DNA from: Chrysemys picta bellii
Lineage: Eukaryota > Chordata > Testudines > Emydidae
Reading direction: 5' to 3'
NCBI RefSeq assembly: GCF_011386835.1
Contig: NC_088796.1
Location: 90,813,468-90,877,467 of the forward strand
DNA: 64,000 nucleotides
This document shows positions 62,780-64,000 of this stretch, in pieces. Each line of letters begins with the position of its first letter. Position 1 is the stretch's first letter. Position numbers and translations under genes: made by a program. The notes under the pieces are model-generated. The model was not told the origin of the DNA, made no database searches, and saw only the letters and a list, made by a program, of their open reading frames with translations.

Positions 62780-62934
62780 AGATGCTTACTTAAGAATAAC
62801 TGACATTGGCAAAATTAAATATTTTGAATGCAGTTTTGATACATTCACATTAGATTTATTCTTAGTCATATGATCCTAGTCCAGCCTGAATATTAGAGAT
62901 ACTTGAGCCTTGATAAATTTCATTAATAACCAGA

Positions 62935-63146
62935 AAAAAGAAGAAGAGGAGTACTTGTGGCACCTTAGAGACTAACAAATTTATTAGAGCATAAGCTTTC
63001 GTGGACTACAGCCCACTTCCGAAGAAGTGGGCTGTAGTCCACGAAAGCTTATGCTCTAATAAAATTGTTAGTCTCTAAGGTGCCACAAGTCCTCCTGTTC
63101 TTCTTTTTGCGGATACAGACTAACACGGCTGTTACTCTGAAACCTG
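62935..63146. mobile_element. inverted duplicate of a Penelope-like 3' end
   Basis: Two head-to-head copies of the same terminus: ACTTGTGGCACCTTAGAGAC and AGCATAAGCTTTCGTGGACT in the left arm (about 62,946-63,018) and their complements in the right arm (about 63,025-63,095), with only a few bases between. The right side adds GCGGATACAGACTAACACGG. Flanked by a perfect 15-base duplication TCATTAATAACCAGA at 62,920-62,934 and 63,147-63,161. Confidence 0.9.
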
Positions 63147-63514
63147 TCATTAATAACCAGAGTATTTGTCTGAATGCTGTTTATTAGCATGTGACTATAT
63201 ACTTTGTTCATTACATATGTCAATTTTGATTTAGTGTTAATTACACTTTATGCTATAACACAATGCTGTATATTTTATAAAATTAATGGTATCTTTCATA
63301 TGAAACTTCTCTATAAAGTTTACTACTAAATCTTTTCTGAGAGGTGAAGAGAGTCCAATTCTCATGGTGATTCTGAAGAATGAAGTTTTGCAAACAATGA
63401 CTTAGCAGGTCTTTGTTGTATTACAGAGGTTAACACATTAACAAGATACAAGCATTTCAACAATGCTTTTCAGAGGACTCAACATTTATACCAACATTAA
63501 TTCTGCATCACACC

Positions 63515-63660
63515 TCATGAGAAGTAGGAAAGCATTTATTACTTCACACATGGGAAAATGTGAGGCATACAGGTCCCACGAGTCAGTGCCAGAGCTAGTA
63601 GAACAAAGCAGTCCAACTACCAGTCCCCTGCTTTAACAGCAGACCATCAGGTCTAGCACC
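63515..63660 (+). mobile_element. degraded MIR/L3-like SINE fragment
   Basis: CACACATGGGAAAATGTGAG, GTCAGTGCCAGAGCTAG and CCAGTCCCCTGCTTTAAC keep the order of MIR/L3 3' motifs. Confidence 0.5.
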
Positions 63661-64000
63661 CTATAGATGTGAAATGCTTTATCTTAACTTTTTTTCAAGT
63701 TCTTCTAATTTTTTTCTAATTCTTCTCTGCTAACCATAAACTTGCAGTTATTTTAGACCTCAGCTCAATCCTGCTGAAATGCAACACAAAATGCTAGAAT
63801 TTTCATATTAAAATACTACGTTGCAGGAGCACTTCTGCGAGCCATCCAAAATCCAGAATTTTGTGAAGCTATCACAACAGAAGGTAATTCAAGTATGGCC
63901 AAGTGTTAAATAAATTTATAGTTATGATTCATAAACACAAAATTCTACACAAAAAATAACCCCAGGTTTGTTTGAAAAAAGTCCCAAGAGGAAGAAAATT

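Larger units (their letters stand above)
62019..64000. other. upstream RIC1 intron, right edge of the window
   Basis: Holds the Penelope pieces and a MIR-like remnant. The exon preceding visible exon 1 is not recognisable before 64,000, so this intron is at least 1.98 kb. Confidence 0.6.

Overview
This window is nuclear DNA of an amniote, most likely a turtle. Two conserved vertebrate genes are split by GT-AG introns, and most of the rest is transposon sequence of the kinds that fill chelonian genomes: CR1 LINEs, a DIRS retrotransposon with tyrosine recombinase, Penelope-like pieces, many hAT and other MITEs, MIR-like SINEs and an endogenous retroviral LTR. The turtle assignment is inference from this repeat mix. 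No prokaryotic feature is present.

Genes. The + strand at 4,337-7,646 carries the last four coding exons of ERMP1, an ER-resident M28-family metallopeptidase. The - strand from 62,018 down to 22,379 carries 23 consecutive coding exons of RIC1, a subunit of the RIC1-RGP1 guanine-nucleotide exchange factor for RAB6A at the Golgi. About the first hundred codons of RIC1 lie beyond the right edge. The genes converge tail to tail, as their human orthologues do on 9p24. They share no pathway; the link is conserved synteny.

Reading quality. Reading phase closes at every visible RIC1 splice junction except inside one exon. There, one extra base in a six-base homopolymer (25,191-25,196) shifts the frame and gives an early stop. 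This is either an assembly error or a real truncating allele.

Layout. 1-4,336: antisense CR1 ORF2, a CR1 3' end, a MITE, then two hAT elements inserted back to back, all left of or inside the ERMP1 intron. 4,337-7,646: ERMP1 tail. 7,647-22,378: intergenic and 3'UTR sequence with an internally deleted CR1, an LTR-like fragment, a 5.7 kb DIRS element (12.53-18.25 kb, antisense) and a mariner-like MITE. 22,379-62,018: RIC1 exons; introns hold two copies of a hairpin-forming hAT derivative (29.0-30.2 and 39.4-41.0 kb), a GC-rich palindromic hAT (48.5-49.6 kb), smaller MITEs with clean target-site duplications, split MIR copies and a solo LTR (60.1-61.0 kb). 62,019-64,000: upstream RIC1 intron with a Penelope GIY-YIG fragment and a Penelope-end inverted repeat.

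I found no evidence of a new multi-gene system. The most unusual signals are the foldback transposons in RIC1 introns, the shared-target double hAT insertion, and the RIC1 frameshift.
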